Of a stretch of DNA of 64,000 nucleotides, positions 1-10,018 are shown piece after piece. The first letter of the stretch is position 1; each line of letters begins with the position of its first letter. The notes below the pieces were generated by a model. The model was not told the DNA's origin, searched no databases, and saw nothing but the letters and a program-made list of their open reading frames with translations. Made by a program: the position numbers and the translations under genes. Source of the DNA: Pleurocapsa sp. PCC 7327 (GTDB lineage: Bacteria > Cyanobacteriota > Cyanobacteriia > Cyanobacteriales > Microcystaceae); NCBI RefSeq assembly GCF_000317025.1, contig NC_019689.1, positions 3,922,024 through 3,986,023 on the forward strand, in the 5' to 3' direction.

Positions 1-275
1 ACCAAGAAAGCTTCTAGCTCTTGTTGATTAGTAGCCACCTGTGGGGAAGGATTGAGCCAACGATAACTCCCTACTGCTAAAAGAAGGCTTCCTGCCATGG
101 CGCTGGAAACGAGCCAGAAAAATTGATGGGGGTGTCTGGGAGGTGGCGGGGGTTCTCTGGTGACGAGTTCCATCAACTGAGCTTCCATATCTGCCCTTGC
201 TTGTGGAGGGACGGGACGATATTGCTTCAGAAAAGACACTAATTGTTCGTCATCGTCGGGAAATTGATTCATCAT
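1..275 (-). CDS. Anti-sigma-like single-pass membrane protein (3' end outside window)
   Basis: The reading frame opens with ATG ATG at 275 and runs off the left edge, so only about 91 residues are visible. The N-terminus is acidic (MMNQFPDDDEQ), followed by a proline-rich stretch and one hydrophobic segment at about residues 51-71, as in a single-pass membrane protein. Its start codon overlaps the stop of the ECF sigma gene in an ATGA arrangement, which indicates translational coupling. An ECF sigma gene followed by a small membrane protein is the usual layout of a sigma/anti-sigma pair, so an anti-sigma role is inferred. No zinc-finger (HxxxCxxC) motif is present in the visible part, so the class is not settled. 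Confidence 0.7.
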   Translation of the reverse strand, partial: MMNQFPDDDEQLVSFLKQYRPVPPQARADMEAQLMELVTREPPPPPRHPHQFFWLVSSAMAGSLLLAVGSYRWLNPSPQVATNQQELEAFL

Positions 276-868
276 ATAACTCCTTGTTGCTGAAGAAATT
301 TTCGCATTTCGTTACGAGCATAAAATAGTCGAGATTTTACCGTTCCTAGCGGCAAATTTAAGATTTTTGCCACTTCTTTTTGCGGAATATCTTCTAAATC
401 GTGTAAGACTAATACAACTCGATGCTCTAAGCTGAGAACTTGCAAGCCTCGCTGAACTAAATCTTGATAGTGCAATTTCATTAAATCGGGCGTATCTTGG
501 GGGCGCGAGGGCATTTTACCGAGTAGCGAATCGTCTTCGGAGTTATCTTCATAGCGTTCTCGTTCTGGTTTGCCTCTTGCTAGTTGTCGCCGTCGATCGG
601 TTGCTATATTCCAGCTAATTCGGTAAAGCCAAGTAGAGAAATAAGATGGCTTTTGCAAGTTAGGCAGTCCTTTCCAGACTCTGAGGAAGACTTCTTGAAC
701 TAGATCGTCTAGCATCTCGCTTCCACACAGTTGATATAGCGTCGATCTGACTCGCTGCTGATAACGTCGGTACAATTGACGAAAAGCCGCGCGATCGCCT
801 CGCTGGCACTGTATAACCAGTTCTGTGTCTGTCGTACCAGCTTGGTTATCAGCTAACACCTTTATCAC
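272..868 (-). CDS. ECF-type RNA polymerase sigma factor
   Basis: This 198-residue protein has the two conserved parts of an ECF (group 4) sigma factor. Region 2, at about residues 22-97, contains LDDLVQEVFLRVWKGLP and WLYRISWN. Region 4, at about residues 135-190, contains a helix-turn-helix with KEVAKILNLPLGTVKSRL. It would direct RNA polymerase to a small regulon, probably an envelope or redox stress response. The start is GTG at 868; no strong Shine-Dalgarno site precedes it. The stop overlaps the start of the membrane protein to the left, its likely anti-sigma partner. Family assignment is firm; the regulon is unknown. Confidence 0.9.
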   Translation of the reverse strand: MIKVLADNQAGTTDTELVIQCQRGDRAAFRQLYRRYQQRVRSTLYQLCGSEMLDDLVQEVFLRVWKGLPNLQKPSYFSTWLYRISWNIATDRRRQLARGKPERERYEDNSEDDSLLGKMPSRPQDTPDLMKLHYQDLVQRGLQVLSLEHRVVLVLHDLEDIPQKEVAKILNLPLGTVKSRLFYARNEMRKFLQQQGVI

Positions 869-951
869 TTGACCTCACCAGTGTTTTCATTTTAGACCCC
901 ATCAAGAGTACCAAGGTTCAACCAGAATTCAATTATCGATCGCAGCTCTCG

Positions 952-1092
952 ATGAAGTGTCAATTGTGCGATCGCGAAATAGAAAGCTTGACGGAACATC
1001 ATTTAATCTCCAGACAAGCTGTCAAGCGCAAAAAAAATTATGAACGAACGATGAATATTCGGCGCGATCGCATTTTGATAATTAAATTTTAA
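952..1092 (+). pseudogene. Truncated HNH-type endonuclease remnant
   Basis: A 46-codon frame reads MKCQLCDREIESLTEHHLIS at its start. This is the CxxC plus EHH beginning of a small cyanobacterial HNH nuclease-like protein. The second CxxC and the rest of the fold are missing: after residue 30 the frame goes into unrelated AT-rich sequence and stops at 1092. It lies in the spacer between the divergent sigma factor and phosphatase genes. It looks like the 5' stub of a lost gene; expression is doubtful. Confidence 0.5.
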
Positions 1093-1333
1093 TAAAAGTT
1101 AGCTCTTTCAAAAGTTGAAATTTCCTAATTTATTTTCTTAAATATACAATAACGCTTCCTTAAACTAAACCTGAAAAATTATTGATAGTAAGTGCAATTA
1201 TCTGAGACAAAATCAAAGCCTGTCAGCTGTATTTTAGCACTCATTTTTTTACTTAATTTTAATCAAATGACACCCGGCGACTCGCCAGCTTAGGAATATT
1301 ACTTCCTTCGCTCTCTGAGAGACCATCTTCGGT

Positions 1334-3223
1334 ATGGCGATCGAAATTCGGAACAATAACACCAACTCCAAATATGTCGGTTTGAATAAGTTGACTGAGG
1401 CAATTTCTATGTTAAGCTCCCAATCTACTTCCGCTCAGCGCAATACGGATTCTAATACTCTTATTAACGACGTTGCCAGCGGCGATACGACCCAGACTTC
1501 CACCGTTCTCTGGGCACGCAGTACTGCTGATGGCGAGATAACATTTGAATATTCTACAGAACCCAACTTCGACACTGTTGCGGGGACAACAACAGCAACC
1601 GTCACCGATACTAACCTTCCCGCGAAGGTACAAATTAACGGACTGCAACCGGGAACTAAATATTACTATCGCGTCACCGATGCGGCTGGGACAACGGCAA
1701 CAGGACAGTTTAAAACCGCAGCCGAATTAGGTGCCCAAGCAGGCTTTCGTTTTGGGGCAGCAGGGGACTGGAGAGGCGAACTCTCTCCCTATCCCTCGAT
1801 TAGCAATGCCCCGCAACGGGATCTCGACCTGTTTGTCGAACACGGCGATACCATCTATGCCGACGTCCCTTCCGATGCTGTCAAAAATCCCGACGGCACC
1901 CGCAAGGAACAAGCAGAAACTCTAGATGAATATCGGGCAAAACACGCGGAAGTCTATGGCGATCGTTTAGGGTTTAATACATGGGGCGATCTGCGTTCTT
2001 CTACCTCCATTCTCGCCACCATCGACGACCACGAAGTTATCAACGACTTTTCCGGCGGTGCCCCTGCCAATACCGATCCGCGTTTTGGGGAAACGACGGG
2101 TTTAATCAACGATACTCAACTGTTTGAAAACGGCTTGCAGGCGTTCCAAGAATACAACCCTATCCGCGATGAATTTTATGGGCAAACGGGAGAGGAACGC
2201 ACCTCAGAAGAACGCAAACTCTATCGCTATAACACTTATGGCAGCGATGCCGCCGTTATCGTTCTGGATAATCGTTCTTTCCGCGATGCGCCTCTAGAGG
2301 AGGCTAATCTGTTAGATTCGGAAGATGTGACGCGATTCCTGAGAGAATCTCTGACTCGCGATCGCACCATGTTGGGGGCACCGCAGCTTGCCGATTTGAA
2401 GCGGGATTTACTAGCAGCCGAAAACAACGGCATCACCTGGAAATTCGTTATGGTGCCGGAACCGATCCAAAACTTTGGTCCTGCCTTGGCAGCAGATCGC
2501 TTCGAGGGATACGCTCAAGAGCGATCGGAAATTCTCCGCTTCATTCAAGAAAACAACATCGATAACGTCGTTTTTGTCGCGGCTGATATTCACGGTACCG
2601 TTGTCAACAATCTTACTTATCAAGAAGCTCCTGGGGAGGAACAAATTGCTACTGGCGCTTTTGAAATTTCCACGGGGTCGGTTGCCTTTAATCCGCCTCT
2701 CGGTTTCGTTTTGGCAGACATAACTACTGCCATCGACCCCGAAGCCAGGGCGCTTTACGACTCCCTACCCGTTGCCAACGACCCAGACAGCACCGTTAAT
2801 GACAAAGACGATTTCATCAAGCAGATAATCAACGAACAACTACAGCCCCTCGGTTACGATCCGATTGGGTTGAATGATAATCTTCCCAACGCTGATGGTT
2901 TAATAAATGCGACGCTGTTGCAAGGAGATTATGTTGCTGCCCACACCTTTGGCTGGACGGAGTTCGATGTCGATCCCCAAACCCAACAACTAAAAGTCAC
3001 AACCTACGGCATCGAACCCTACTCAGAGGCAGAATTACTCGTCAATCCTTCTGAAATTACAAGTCGAACCCCAACCATTGTCAGCGAATTTGTCGTTAAC
3101 CCCGTCATCGATTCAGGTGCATCTGCACCCGAACCACAAACTATCTATGGAACCCTCAACGATGACACATTTAATGCAGCGATCGCGCTTACTCCCGAAT
3201 CACTCTTAGGCACGAGTTTCTAG
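1334..3223 (+). CDS. PhoD-like alkaline phosphatase with N-terminal fibronectin-type domain
   Basis: This 629-residue protein begins with a purple-acid-phosphatase-type N-domain, roughly residues 45-130, with GTKYYYRVTDAAGTTATG. The PhoD metallophosphatase domain follows: FGAAGDW, HGDTIYAD, ATIDDHEVINDF and the late histidine motif FVAADIHG. PhoD enzymes are Ca/Fe phosphodiesterase-monoesterases that release phosphate from organic esters outside the cytoplasm. No classical signal peptide or Tat motif is seen. The C-terminus has a piece resembling an RTX-type repeat (GTLNDDTF), as in cyanobacterial phosphatases exported by type I secretion, but only one copy remains, so it may be shortened. 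A hairpin follows the stop. Confidence 0.85.
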   Translation: MAIEIRNNNTNSKYVGLNKLTEAISMLSSQSTSAQRNTDSNTLINDVASGDTTQTSTVLWARSTADGEITFEYSTEPNFDTVAGTTTATVTDTNLPAKVQINGLQPGTKYYYRVTDAAGTTATGQFKTAAELGAQAGFRFGAAGDWRGELSPYPSISNAPQRDLDLFVEHGDTIYADVPSDAVKNPDGTRKEQAETLDEYRAKHAEVYGDRLGFNTWGDLRSSTSILATIDDHEVINDFSGGAPANTDPRFGETTGLINDTQLFENGLQAFQEYNPIRDEFYGQTGEERTSEERKLYRYNTYGSDAAVIVLDNRSFRDAPLEEANLLDSEDVTRFLRESLTRDRTMLGAPQLADLKRDLLAAENNGITWKFVMVPEPIQNFGPALAADRFEGYAQERSEILRFIQENNIDNVVFVAADIHGTVVNNLTYQEAPGEEQIATGAFEISTGSVAFNPPLGFVLADITTAIDPEARALYDSLPVANDPDSTVNDKDDFIKQIINEQLQPLGYDPIGLNDNLPNADGLINATLLQGDYVAAHTFGWTEFDVDPQTQQLKVTTYGIEPYSEAELLVNPSEITSRTPTIVSEFVVNPVIDSGASAPEPQTIYGTLNDDTFNAAIALTPESLLGTSF

Positions 3224-3229
3224 GTTAAT

Positions 3230-3253
3230 AGAGGGCGAGTTTCTGCGCCCTCT
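3230..3253 (+). terminator. Hairpin after the PhoD-like gene
   Basis: AGAGGGCG and CGCCCTCT form a perfect 8-bp stem around an 8-nt loop, 6 bases after the phosphatase stop. The following sequence is A-rich rather than a T-run. It sits between convergent genes (phosphatase and pgk) and could stop transcription from either side. Confidence 0.6.
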
Positions 3254-3297
3254 ACTAAAAACATCAAACAAAATATCTGCGCCAATTAATTGGGGGT

Positions 3298-4503
3298 TTA
3301 AGCATCGTCTAGCGCTGCAATTCCAGGTAAAACTTTACCTTCTAGCAACTCCAAACTAGCGCCGCCACCTGTAGAAATGTGGCTCATTTGTTCGGCTACG
3401 CCGACTTTTTCGACTGCCGCTACCGAGTCGCCACCACCGATAATGGTAGTCGCGCCTTTTTTGGTCAAATCGGCTAGAGTACGCGCGATCGCTTCAGTTC
3501 CAACGGCAAATTTATCAAATTCAAACACGCCCATCGGACCGTTCCAGATAACCGTTTTACAATCGGATAAAGCCTCTTGGAAAAGCTTGATTGATTCGGG
3601 ACCGATATCTAATCCCATCCAGCCATCGGGAATGTTTTCAATACTGACGGTTTGAGAACTCGCATCCGCTGCAAAATTATCCGCAACGACAACATCGGCT
3701 GGCAGGAGGAATTGAACGCCCTTTTCTTTAGCTTTAGCTTCTAGAGACTTAGCTAGCTCTAGCTTATCCTCTTCTACCAAAGACTTACCAACGCTCAAGC
3801 CGCGAGCCTTATAGAAAGTAAAAATCATCCCGCCGCCGATGAGTAGCTTATCGCACTTCTCCAGCAGGGTTTCAATGACGCCAATTTTGCTAGAAACCTT
3901 AGAACCCCCGATAATGGCAGCTAGAGGACGCTGAGGATTTTCAATTGCGGCTTGTAGGTAATTGAGTTCTTTTTCGATCAAATAGCCAGCTACGCAGGGA
4001 CTTAGATAGTGAGTTACCCCTTCAGTAGAAGCGTGGGCGCGGTGTGCCGTTCCAAAAGCATCATTGACGTACAAATCTGCATTAGCAGCTAGCTGTTTGG
4101 CAAATTCTGGGTCATTTTTTTCTTCTTCGGCATGGAAACGGACATTTTCCAGCAAGGCTACTTGACCGTTTTGCAGGTTTGCGATCGCGGCTGCTACGGA
4201 ATCCCCAATGCAGTCGTCGCACATCACGACTTCCTGCCCCAGCAATTCGCCCAGGCGCTTCGCAGTCGGAGTCAAACGCATGCTATCAACCACTTTACCT
4301 TTGGGACGACCAAAATGGCTCGTCAGGATAACTTTAGCATCTTTGTTTATCAATTCCCGAATGGTTGGCAGTGCCGCCCGAATCCGGGTATCGTCGGTAA
4401 TATTGCCTGCTTCATCGAGAGGAACGTTAAAATCGACGCGAACTAAAACTCTTTTTCCAGCTAATTCAGCTTCTGATAAATTTGCTACAGTTTTTTTGGG
4501 CAC
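3298..4503 (-). CDS. pgk: Phosphoglycerate kinase
   Basis: Phosphoglycerate kinase interconverts 1,3-bisphosphoglycerate and 3-phosphoglycerate with ADP/ATP, in glycolysis and, in cyanobacteria, in the Calvin cycle. The 401-residue length is standard. Family motifs are intact: [13 protein letters not shown] near the N-terminus, [21 protein letters not shown] at the domain hinge and the C-terminal nucleotide loop [13 protein letters not shown] with the STGGGASLE end motif. The start is GTG at 4503, preceded by AAGGAGGA at a 7-nt spacing. It is a monocistronic gene convergent with the phosphatase gene. Confidence 0.97.
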   Translation of the reverse strand: MPKKTVANLSEAELAGKRVLVRVDFNVPLDEAGNITDDTRIRAALPTIRELINKDAKVILTSHFGRPKGKVVDSMRLTPTAKRLGELLGQEVVMCDDCIGDSVAAAIANLQNGQVALLENVRFHAEEEKNDPEFAKQLAANADLYVNDAFGTAHRAHASTEGVTHYLSPCVAGYLIEKELNYLQAAIENPQRPLAAIIGGSKVSSKIGVIETLLEKCDKLLIGGGMIFTFYKARGLSVGKSLVEEDKLELAKSLEAKAKEKGVQFLLPADVVVADNFAADASSQTVSIENIPDGWMGLDIGPESIKLFQEALSDCKTVIWNGPMGVFEFDKFAVGTEAIARTLADLTKKGATTIIGGGDSVAAVEKVGVAEQMSHISTGGGASLELLEGKVLPGIAALDDA

Positions 4504-4668
4504 AGCCAGTTCCTCCTTAATCGCTTTTTTATTTTACAAATGATTAAATCAGCGTTTTGTTACTTACGACAATTGTCCGCTGCCATGAAAATTGAAATAG
4601 GCTCAATAATCAGCGCGATAGTTCTCATGCCGATTTTACAGGAGTGCGCGTACAGGGGATAGATACCT

Positions 4669-5082
4669 ATGTTTAAAACCGTTTTGTTTCCCGTCGATCG
4701 AAGTCGAGAAGCCCGCGAGGCAGCCAAAACCGTTGTCAATATCGTCAAAACTTACAACAGCCGCTTGGTGTTACTTTCTGTCGTAGAAACAACCCCGGCA
4801 GGAGAAGCCCCACCCCATGGCGGCACGATGGCTTCGCCTGAAGAAGTTGCCAAATTGCTGCAAGCGGCACAGAAACTTTTTGCCGACCAAGGCATTGAAG
4901 CAGAAGTCATCGAACGGGAAGGTATGCCGTCTTTTACTATTTGCGACGTGGCCGATGAGATTAACGCAGATTTAATCGTGATGGGGTGTCGAGGACTGGG
5001 ATTGACGGCAGAAGGGATGGCAGAAAGCGTTACCAATCGGGTCATTAATTTATCTCCCTGTCCGGTTTTGATCGTTCCATAA
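4669..5082 (+). CDS. Universal stress protein, UspA family
   Basis: This 137-residue single-domain Usp starts MFKTVLFPVDRS and ends with PCPVLIVP, both typical of the fold. The ATP-binding loop GCRG followed by nine residues is present, but the glycine usually found after the nine-residue spacer is glutamate here (AESVTNRV), so ATP binding is uncertain. Usp proteins are small cytoplasmic dimers that accumulate under stress. The gene stands alone between pgk (divergent) and guaA. Confidence 0.9.
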   Translation: MFKTVLFPVDRSREAREAAKTVVNIVKTYNSRLVLLSVVETTPAGEAPPHGGTMASPEEVAKLLQAAQKLFADQGIEAEVIEREGMPSFTICDVADEINADLIVMGCRGLGLTAEGMAESVTNRVINLSPCPVLIVP

Positions 5083-5130
5083 ATATCATTGACTAGGAGT
5101 CATCAGGTAGAGACGCTTCCATTTCGCTAC

Positions 5131-5151
5131 ATCCGCCCTCAAAAGGCGGAT
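5131..5151. terminator. Hairpin downstream of the universal stress gene
   Basis: ATCCGCC and GGCGGAT form a 7-bp perfect stem with a 7-nt loop, about 50 bases after the usp stop. No T-run follows, so terminator function is likely but not certain. Confidence 0.45.
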
Positions 5152-5183
5152 CTTGTCTATGTAAGAGCTTGTCTATGTAAGAG
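5152..5183. repeat. Tandem duplication of a 16-bp unit
   Basis: The unit CTTGTCTATGTAAGAG occurs twice head-to-tail directly after the hairpin at 5131-5151. The rest of the spacer from 5184 to 5507 holds no gene that I can see. It presumably contains the guaA promoter. Confidence 0.85.
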
Positions 5184-5507
5184 TTAGAAGGAAGCGCTTT
5201 TCCTCGCTATCTTAATTGACTTATAGGCATTGTTATGTCTCCGAGCTTATCGCCCGCGATTCAAAGTTATACGCGAGCTAGATACTCGCGCTCTGAGATC
5301 GATTAAGACTGCTATATTGGCTCGAAGTTTATCTGTAACCGATTTATAGTTTGACTTATGTTATATTTGTATGAATATTTTCTTACTAACTAATATCTCA
5401 AAGATGGCTTTTTTGCTCTATTTCAGAAGAAATGGAATTTGTCCTAAAAGCCAGATTTCCTAATGAAGATTTAACCGTTAATTCCTATCGATCGAGCCGC
5501 AACAATA

Positions 5508-7136
5508 GTGACTGCACAAACATCCTTGACTCCCCAAACCCTAGAGGCTTTGCCGACAAAGCCTCTCGATTCCACTATCAATCGCCAAATGATAGCGATT
5601 CTCGACTTTGGCTCTCAATATTCTGAGTTAATAGCCCGTCGGATTCGCGAAACCAATGTCTATTCAGAAGTTCTATCCTATCGTACCAGTGCCGAACAAC
5701 TGAGAAACTTAAGTCCTAAAGGAATTATTCTCTCTGGGGGTCCTAATTCGGTTTATGATGAGGGCGCGCCTCACTGCGATCCGCAAATCTGGCATCTAGG
5801 CATTCCTATTTTGGGCGTTTGCTACGGAATGCAACTAATGGTGCAACAGTTAGGCGGGAAGGTAGAACGAGCCAAGCGAGGGGAATACGGAAAGGCTTCT
5901 CTGTATATCGACGATCCGACCGACTTGCTGACCAATGTTGAAGATGGTTCGACGATGTGGATGAGCCACGGAGATTCTTGTACGATGCTGCCAGAAGGAT
6001 TTGAAATTCTGGCGCATACTGAAAATACTGCCCGCGCCGCGATCGCTCACCACGAAAAGAAACTCTTCGGCGTTCAATTCCACCCGGAAGTAGTGCATTC
6101 CGTCGGCGGCATTGCCCTGATCCGCAATTTTGTCTACCATATCTGCGAATGCGAACCGACTTGGACGACAGAAGTCTTTGTCGAAGAATCAATTCGGGAG
6201 ATCCGAGCCAAAGTTGGAGACAAGCGGGTATTGCTTGCGCTATCTGGCGGCGTAGATTCATCTACCCTAGCCTTTTTGCTCCATCGCGCCATCGGCGATC
6301 GCCTTACTTGCATGTTTATCGATCAGGGTTTCATGCGTAAAGGCGAGCCAGAACGATTGATGCAGATTTTCAACGAACAGTTCCACATTCCCGTCGAATA
6401 CGTTAATGCTCGCGATCGCTTCCTTGCCCAACTTCAAGGCATAACCGATCCCGAAGAAAAGCGCCGCCGCATCGGTCACGAATTTATCAAAGTCTTTGAA
6501 GAAGAATCTCAACGTCTAGGTCCCTTTGATTATTTAGCTCAAGGCACGCTTTATCCCGACGTAATCGAGTCTGCCGACAGCAACGTCGATCCCAAAACCG
6601 GAGAACGAATAGCCGTCAAAATCAAAAGCCATCATAACGTCGGCGGCTTGCCGAAAAACCTTCGCTTTAAACTAATCGAACCGTTACGCAAACTCTTCAA
6701 AGATGAAGTCCGTAAGGTTGCCCGTGCTATTGGCTTGCCCGAAGAAATCGTCCGCCGCCATCCCTTTCCAGGACCCGGTTTAGCCATTCGGATTATTGGA
6801 GAAGTCACCGCCGAACGGTTAAACATTCTCCGCGATGCCGATTATATCGTCCGCGATGAAATTAGCAAGCGCGACATGTATCACGATTTTTGGCAAGCGT
6901 TTGCCGTCCTGCTTCCCATTCGTAGCGTTGGCGTAATGGGAGATAAACGAACTTACGCTCATCCTGTTGTCCTGCGCCTAATTACCAGCGAGGATGGCAT
7001 GACGGCTGATTGGGCGCGAGTCCCTTACGATTTACTAGAAACCATCTCCAATCGAATAGTCAACGAGGTCAAGGGAGTCAATCGCGTCGTGTACGATATT
7101 ACTTCTAAACCCCCCGGCACTATCGAGTGGGAGTAA
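5508..7136 (+). CDS. guaA: GMP synthase (glutamine-hydrolysing)
   Basis: GuaA converts XMP to GMP with ATP and glutamine, the last step of guanine nucleotide synthesis. The N-terminal class I glutamine amidotransferase domain has the catalytic Cys in GVCYGMQ (residue 105) and the His-Glu pair in QFHPEV. The ATP pyrophosphatase domain has the PP-loop LSGGVDSS, and the dimerisation domain ends with GTIEWE. The 542-residue length fits cyanobacterial GuaA. The start is GTG at 5508, giving a roughly 25-residue leader before MIAILDFG; an internal ATG at that position is the alternative start. Confidence 0.96.
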   Translation: MTAQTSLTPQTLEALPTKPLDSTINRQMIAILDFGSQYSELIARRIRETNVYSEVLSYRTSAEQLRNLSPKGIILSGGPNSVYDEGAPHCDPQIWHLGIPILGVCYGMQLMVQQLGGKVERAKRGEYGKASLYIDDPTDLLTNVEDGSTMWMSHGDSCTMLPEGFEILAHTENTARAAIAHHEKKLFGVQFHPEVVHSVGGIALIRNFVYHICECEPTWTTEVFVEESIREIRAKVGDKRVLLALSGGVDSSTLAFLLHRAIGDRLTCMFIDQGFMRKGEPERLMQIFNEQFHIPVEYVNARDRFLAQLQGITDPEEKRRRIGHEFIKVFEEESQRLGPFDYLAQGTLYPDVIESADSNVDPKTGERIAVKIKSHHNVGGLPKNLRFKLIEPLRKLFKDEVRKVARAIGLPEEIVRRHPFPGPGLAIRIIGEVTAERLNILRDADYIVRDEISKRDMYHDFWQAFAVLLPIRSVGVMGDKRTYAHPVVLRLITSEDGMTADWARVPYDLLETISNRIVNEVKGVNRVVYDITSKPPGTIEWE

Positions 7137-7168
7137 GATTAAATCCGAGCGAAGGCTCGTAATATTCG

Positions 7169-7196
7169 TAAGGGAGGGTTTGAAAACCTTCCCTTA
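7169..7196 (+). terminator. Terminator hairpin after guaA
   Basis: TAAGGGAGGGTTT pairs with AAACCTTCCCTTA (13 bp, one G-T wobble) around a 2-nt apparent loop, 32 bases after the guaA stop. It is followed by TACGTTTTA, consistent with an intrinsic terminator. Confidence 0.7.
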
Positions 7197-7260
7197 TACG
7201 TTTTATGGTCATCGAAATGTAAAGTAATATGAAGTTAGAAGGCTATCGAGATGTTTCCAG

Positions 7261-7935
7261 ATGCAGCAAACTGCTCTCAATCTGATTGCGATCGGCGTTT
7301 TTATCATAACCCTTTCTTCGTTATTGGGTCCCATTTTGAACATTTCACCCGTAATTCCAGCGGCGACGACTTTAGGGATTATGGGACTTGCTACTCTAGA
7401 TAATCTCACTTGGAACGGCAAAGCAACTACTCTGTTCCTAGATCTTTTTTCCTCACCTCAACAGCGTCAGCGCGTCGTTCATCACGAAGCAGGTCATTTT
7501 CTCGTTGCTTACTTTTTAGGCATTCCCGTTGTAGGTTATACACTTAGCGCTTGGGAAGCTTTTAAGGAAGGACAGCCAGGATTGGGAGGGGTCGTTTTTG
7601 ACACAAATTTATTAGAAAAGAGTGCGGATCTTAGAGAAGCGCCGATAATTCTAGAGCGGTTTTGTACGGTTTGGATGGCAGGAATTGCCGCAGAAACCAT
7701 TGTATATGGCAATGTTGAAGGGGGAGAGAGCGATCGCGAGAATCTCAGAGAAGTTTTGAGATTCGTCGGTCTTCCCGAAAGCGTTTATCCCCAAAAAGAA
7801 CGTTGGGCATATCTCCAGGCTAAAAGTCTTCTTGAAAAGCATCAGAAATCCTATGAAGCTTTAGTTCAGGCAATGGAAAAACGAGCTTCAGTCGAAGAAT
7901 GTTTGCAGGCGATCGGACGGAATGCTCAGGGCTGA
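7261..7935 (+). CDS. Membrane-anchored M41-like zinc metalloprotease domain protein
   Basis: This 224-residue protein has two hydrophobic segments at about residues 5-25 and 30-50, followed by a soluble domain with the zinc-protease motif HHEAGHFLVAYFLG. It resembles the peptidase part of FtsH-type ATP-dependent proteases but has no AAA ATPase domain. Such FtsH-like proteins without the ATPase are conserved in cyanobacteria and plastids. The HEAGH motif is complete, so a zinc site is expected; whether it cleaves protein is not known. It starts at ATG 7261, downstream of the guaA terminator. Confidence 0.75.
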   Translation: MQQTALNLIAIGVFIITLSSLLGPILNISPVIPAATTLGIMGLATLDNLTWNGKATTLFLDLFSSPQQRQRVVHHEAGHFLVAYFLGIPVVGYTLSAWEAFKEGQPGLGGVVFDTNLLEKSADLREAPIILERFCTVWMAGIAAETIVYGNVEGGESDRENLREVLRFVGLPESVYPQKERWAYLQAKSLLEKHQKSYEALVQAMEKRASVEECLQAIGRNAQG

Positions 7936-7950
7936 GTATGTCATCATAGC

Positions 7951-8240
7951 TCATAGGTAAGCTCGCTGCCTGTGGCGCCAAGCTTGAGGCGTAGTTCCAT
8001 GATATTGGCGAAACTGACGGAAAAAATGACCGGGATTGAGATAACCTCTTGTTTCGGCAATCTGTTCTACTGAGTAGTTCGTATCCTCAAGCAAGGCTTC
8101 TGCTGCTACTATGCGCCGTTTAATAATCCAGCGATTGACTGTTTGCCCAGTTCGACGTTTTACTAAATCGGTTAAATAAGCTGGCGAATAACCAACTGCC
8201 TCAGATACATCGATTAAACCAATAGATTGATTATCGATGG
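7951..8240 (-). pseudogene. AraC-family regulator, C-terminal DNA-binding half only
   Basis: From about 8229 leftwards the minus strand encodes a complete AraC/XylS double helix-turn-helix: SIGLIDVSEAVGYSPAYL, then VEQIAETRGYLNPGHFFRQF and the end PQAWRHRQRAYL. Upstream of this the frame is only the antisense of the ABC transporter on the plus strand. The N-terminal sensor domain, which should lie to the right, is therefore gone. The break coincides with the 5' truncation of the ABC gene. A product of about 95-128 residues could still bind DNA if expressed from a chance start. Confidence 0.75.
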
Positions 8241-9339
8241 CATTTCTAAACTGCGGGTGGCTGGCGCTGAAGAACGGGCTTTTGCCGCCTGGAGTAAAAA
8301 CTACAGTCGGCAAATTAAACTCAAACTCAGCACGCAATTTGTTGAAGACACGGTGACACTTTTTAACGCGGTGATGCCTACCCTGACTTCTGGAGTGCTT
8401 TTCTGGTTTGCAATTCAGCTACTCGCCAAGGCTCAGACTGTAGGAGAAGCCGGATTTAGTGTTGGTACTTTTCTGGCTTTCGATACCGCGTTTAACACGT
8501 TTATCAAAGGGGCTACAGATGTCAGCAATACAATTATCGATGCTTTACAGGTCGTCCCGCAGTGGGAACGCGCCCAGCCAATTCTCAAAACTATACCTGA
8601 AGTGGAACTGAGCAAGGCAGATCCGGGTAAGCTCATCGGTAGAATTGCCCTAGAATACGTATCTTTTCGCTACCGAGAGGATGCTCCCTTAATTTTAGAG
8701 GACGTAAGCATTCATGCCGAACCAGGAGAGTTTATCGCGCTGGTCGGAGGATCTGGAAGCGGTAAATCGATCATATTCCGATTGTTATTGGAATTTGAGA
8801 CTCCCGAAGACGGAAGCATCTATTACGATGGTCAAGACTTGTCTGGATTGGATGTTAGTGCAGTGCGCCGACAGTTGGGCGTTGTTTTGCAAACTGGAAA
8901 AATTATGTCCGGTTCCATTTTTGATAACCTCGCTGGTGGCGCTCAGATTACCCTGGATGAAGCCTGGGAAGCAGCCCGCATGAGCGGTTTTGCCGATGAT
9001 ATTGCCGCCATGCCAATGGGAATGCATACAGTGATTAGTGAAGGGGGTGGCAATCTCTCTGGAGGACAAAGACAGCGGCTTTCGATCGCTAAGGCTTTGG
9101 TCTTGAAGCCGCGCATTTTACTATTTGACGAGGCAACCAGCGCTTTGGATAACCGAACCCAAGCAATTATCAGCGAAAATTTAGATAAGCTGCAAGTCAC
9201 CCGCATCGTCATCGCTCACCGACTTAGCACCATTCGCAACGCTCACCGCATTTACGTGTTACAGGCAGGCAGGATCGAACAGCAGGGGAGCTTTGAAGCG
9301 CTAGCTTCTCAGGAGGGACTGTTTGCTGATTTGATGTGA
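8227..9339 (+). pseudogene. NHLP/bacteriocin-type ABC exporter, C-terminal part (5' truncated)
   Basis: The frame opens abruptly inside the transmembrane domain (GISKLRVAGAEERAFAAW), with no proper start codon or ribosome site. It continues into an intact nucleotide-binding domain with Walker A GGSGSGKS, signature LSGGQRQR, Walker B ILLFDEATSALD and switch AHRLS. The sequence resembles the ATP-binding/permease protein of NHLM/NHLP-type bacteriocin export systems, whose N-terminal cyclic-nucleotide-like and peptidase-side regions are missing here. The remaining 370 residues lack most of the membrane helices, so export activity is not expected. Confidence 0.75.
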
Positions 9340-9404
9340 AGACAGATGGGATAGTTAGAGGATGTCCGAGGCGTACAAAATTTGACTATACTGCCTAGTT
9401 AATT

Positions 9405-9590
9405 TTACAATACCCCAGAACGCGGCTTTTTCCGCTCCCTCCTCGCTTCAATCTCTCGATTGAGGCGCTGGATATATTCGTGTACTATCCCTCTGGCTGT
9501 GGGTGAAACTTCATTCAAAATTGTCAGGTAATGCTTTTGCATTTGTATCAACTCGCAGTAGTTCTTAAGGCGAATTGGATGAACTTTCAC
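9405..9590 (-). CDS. Small conserved-looking hypothetical protein, 61 aa
   Basis: A 61-residue basic protein begins with GTG at 9590, preceded by GAGGAG at an 8-nt spacing, which supports real translation. The sequence is helical and charged (YIQRLNREIEARRERKK near the end), with no membrane segment. I do not recognise the family. It lies alone between the truncated ABC gene and an exported protein gene. Confidence 0.55.
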   Translation of the reverse strand: MKVHPIRLKNYCELIQMQKHYLTILNEVSPTARGIVHEYIQRLNREIEARRERKKPRSGVL

Positions 9591-10018
9591 GATTTTTTCT
9601 CCTCAAAGCCGTTTTCTGTCGCTGGTTTGCGCGATGTTATCGATTCGAGCCAACGAGTAGTTAAGCTCCCGTTTGTCTGCCAGCGTTAAAATACTCGAAC
9701 GCAAAGCATCCTTTAAAGGTTCCGAAGAGAGCTGCGATCGGTAACATAAATAAATATTTGTTTATATTCAACGCTTAAATTGCTACCTGCGGGTAAATTT
9801 TCCGAAATTTGCGAGAACCGACATGAAGTCAGAGATCTAGCTCGAATTTCAGCAGAGCGAACTGAGAATTTTATAAGAACTTTATATATTTGTTTTTCTT
9901 CCGTAGAAGTAGTGAAACACGCGTTTAATCTCTCATTCAAGTTCAGTAGTAGTACAGATAATAACTAAAACATTGAAAAGTACGATATTCTGAGAACTTA
10001 ATAAGAGGATGACAAACC

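Noticed and set aside
1137-1169. CTTAAA repeats spaced 22 bp upstream of the PhoD-like gene as a Pho box
   Set aside because: Spacing is compatible but the sequence does not match the cyanobacterial Pho box well enough.
9603-9740. Minus-strand open frame (PLKDALRSSILTLADKREL) upstream of the 61-residue protein
   Set aside because: Its stop overlaps the ribosome site of the next gene as in an operon, but no credible start codon exists, so I do not call it.
9713-9968. Overlapping frames on both strands
   Set aside because: AT-rich sequence, no ribosome site, no recognisable protein character.
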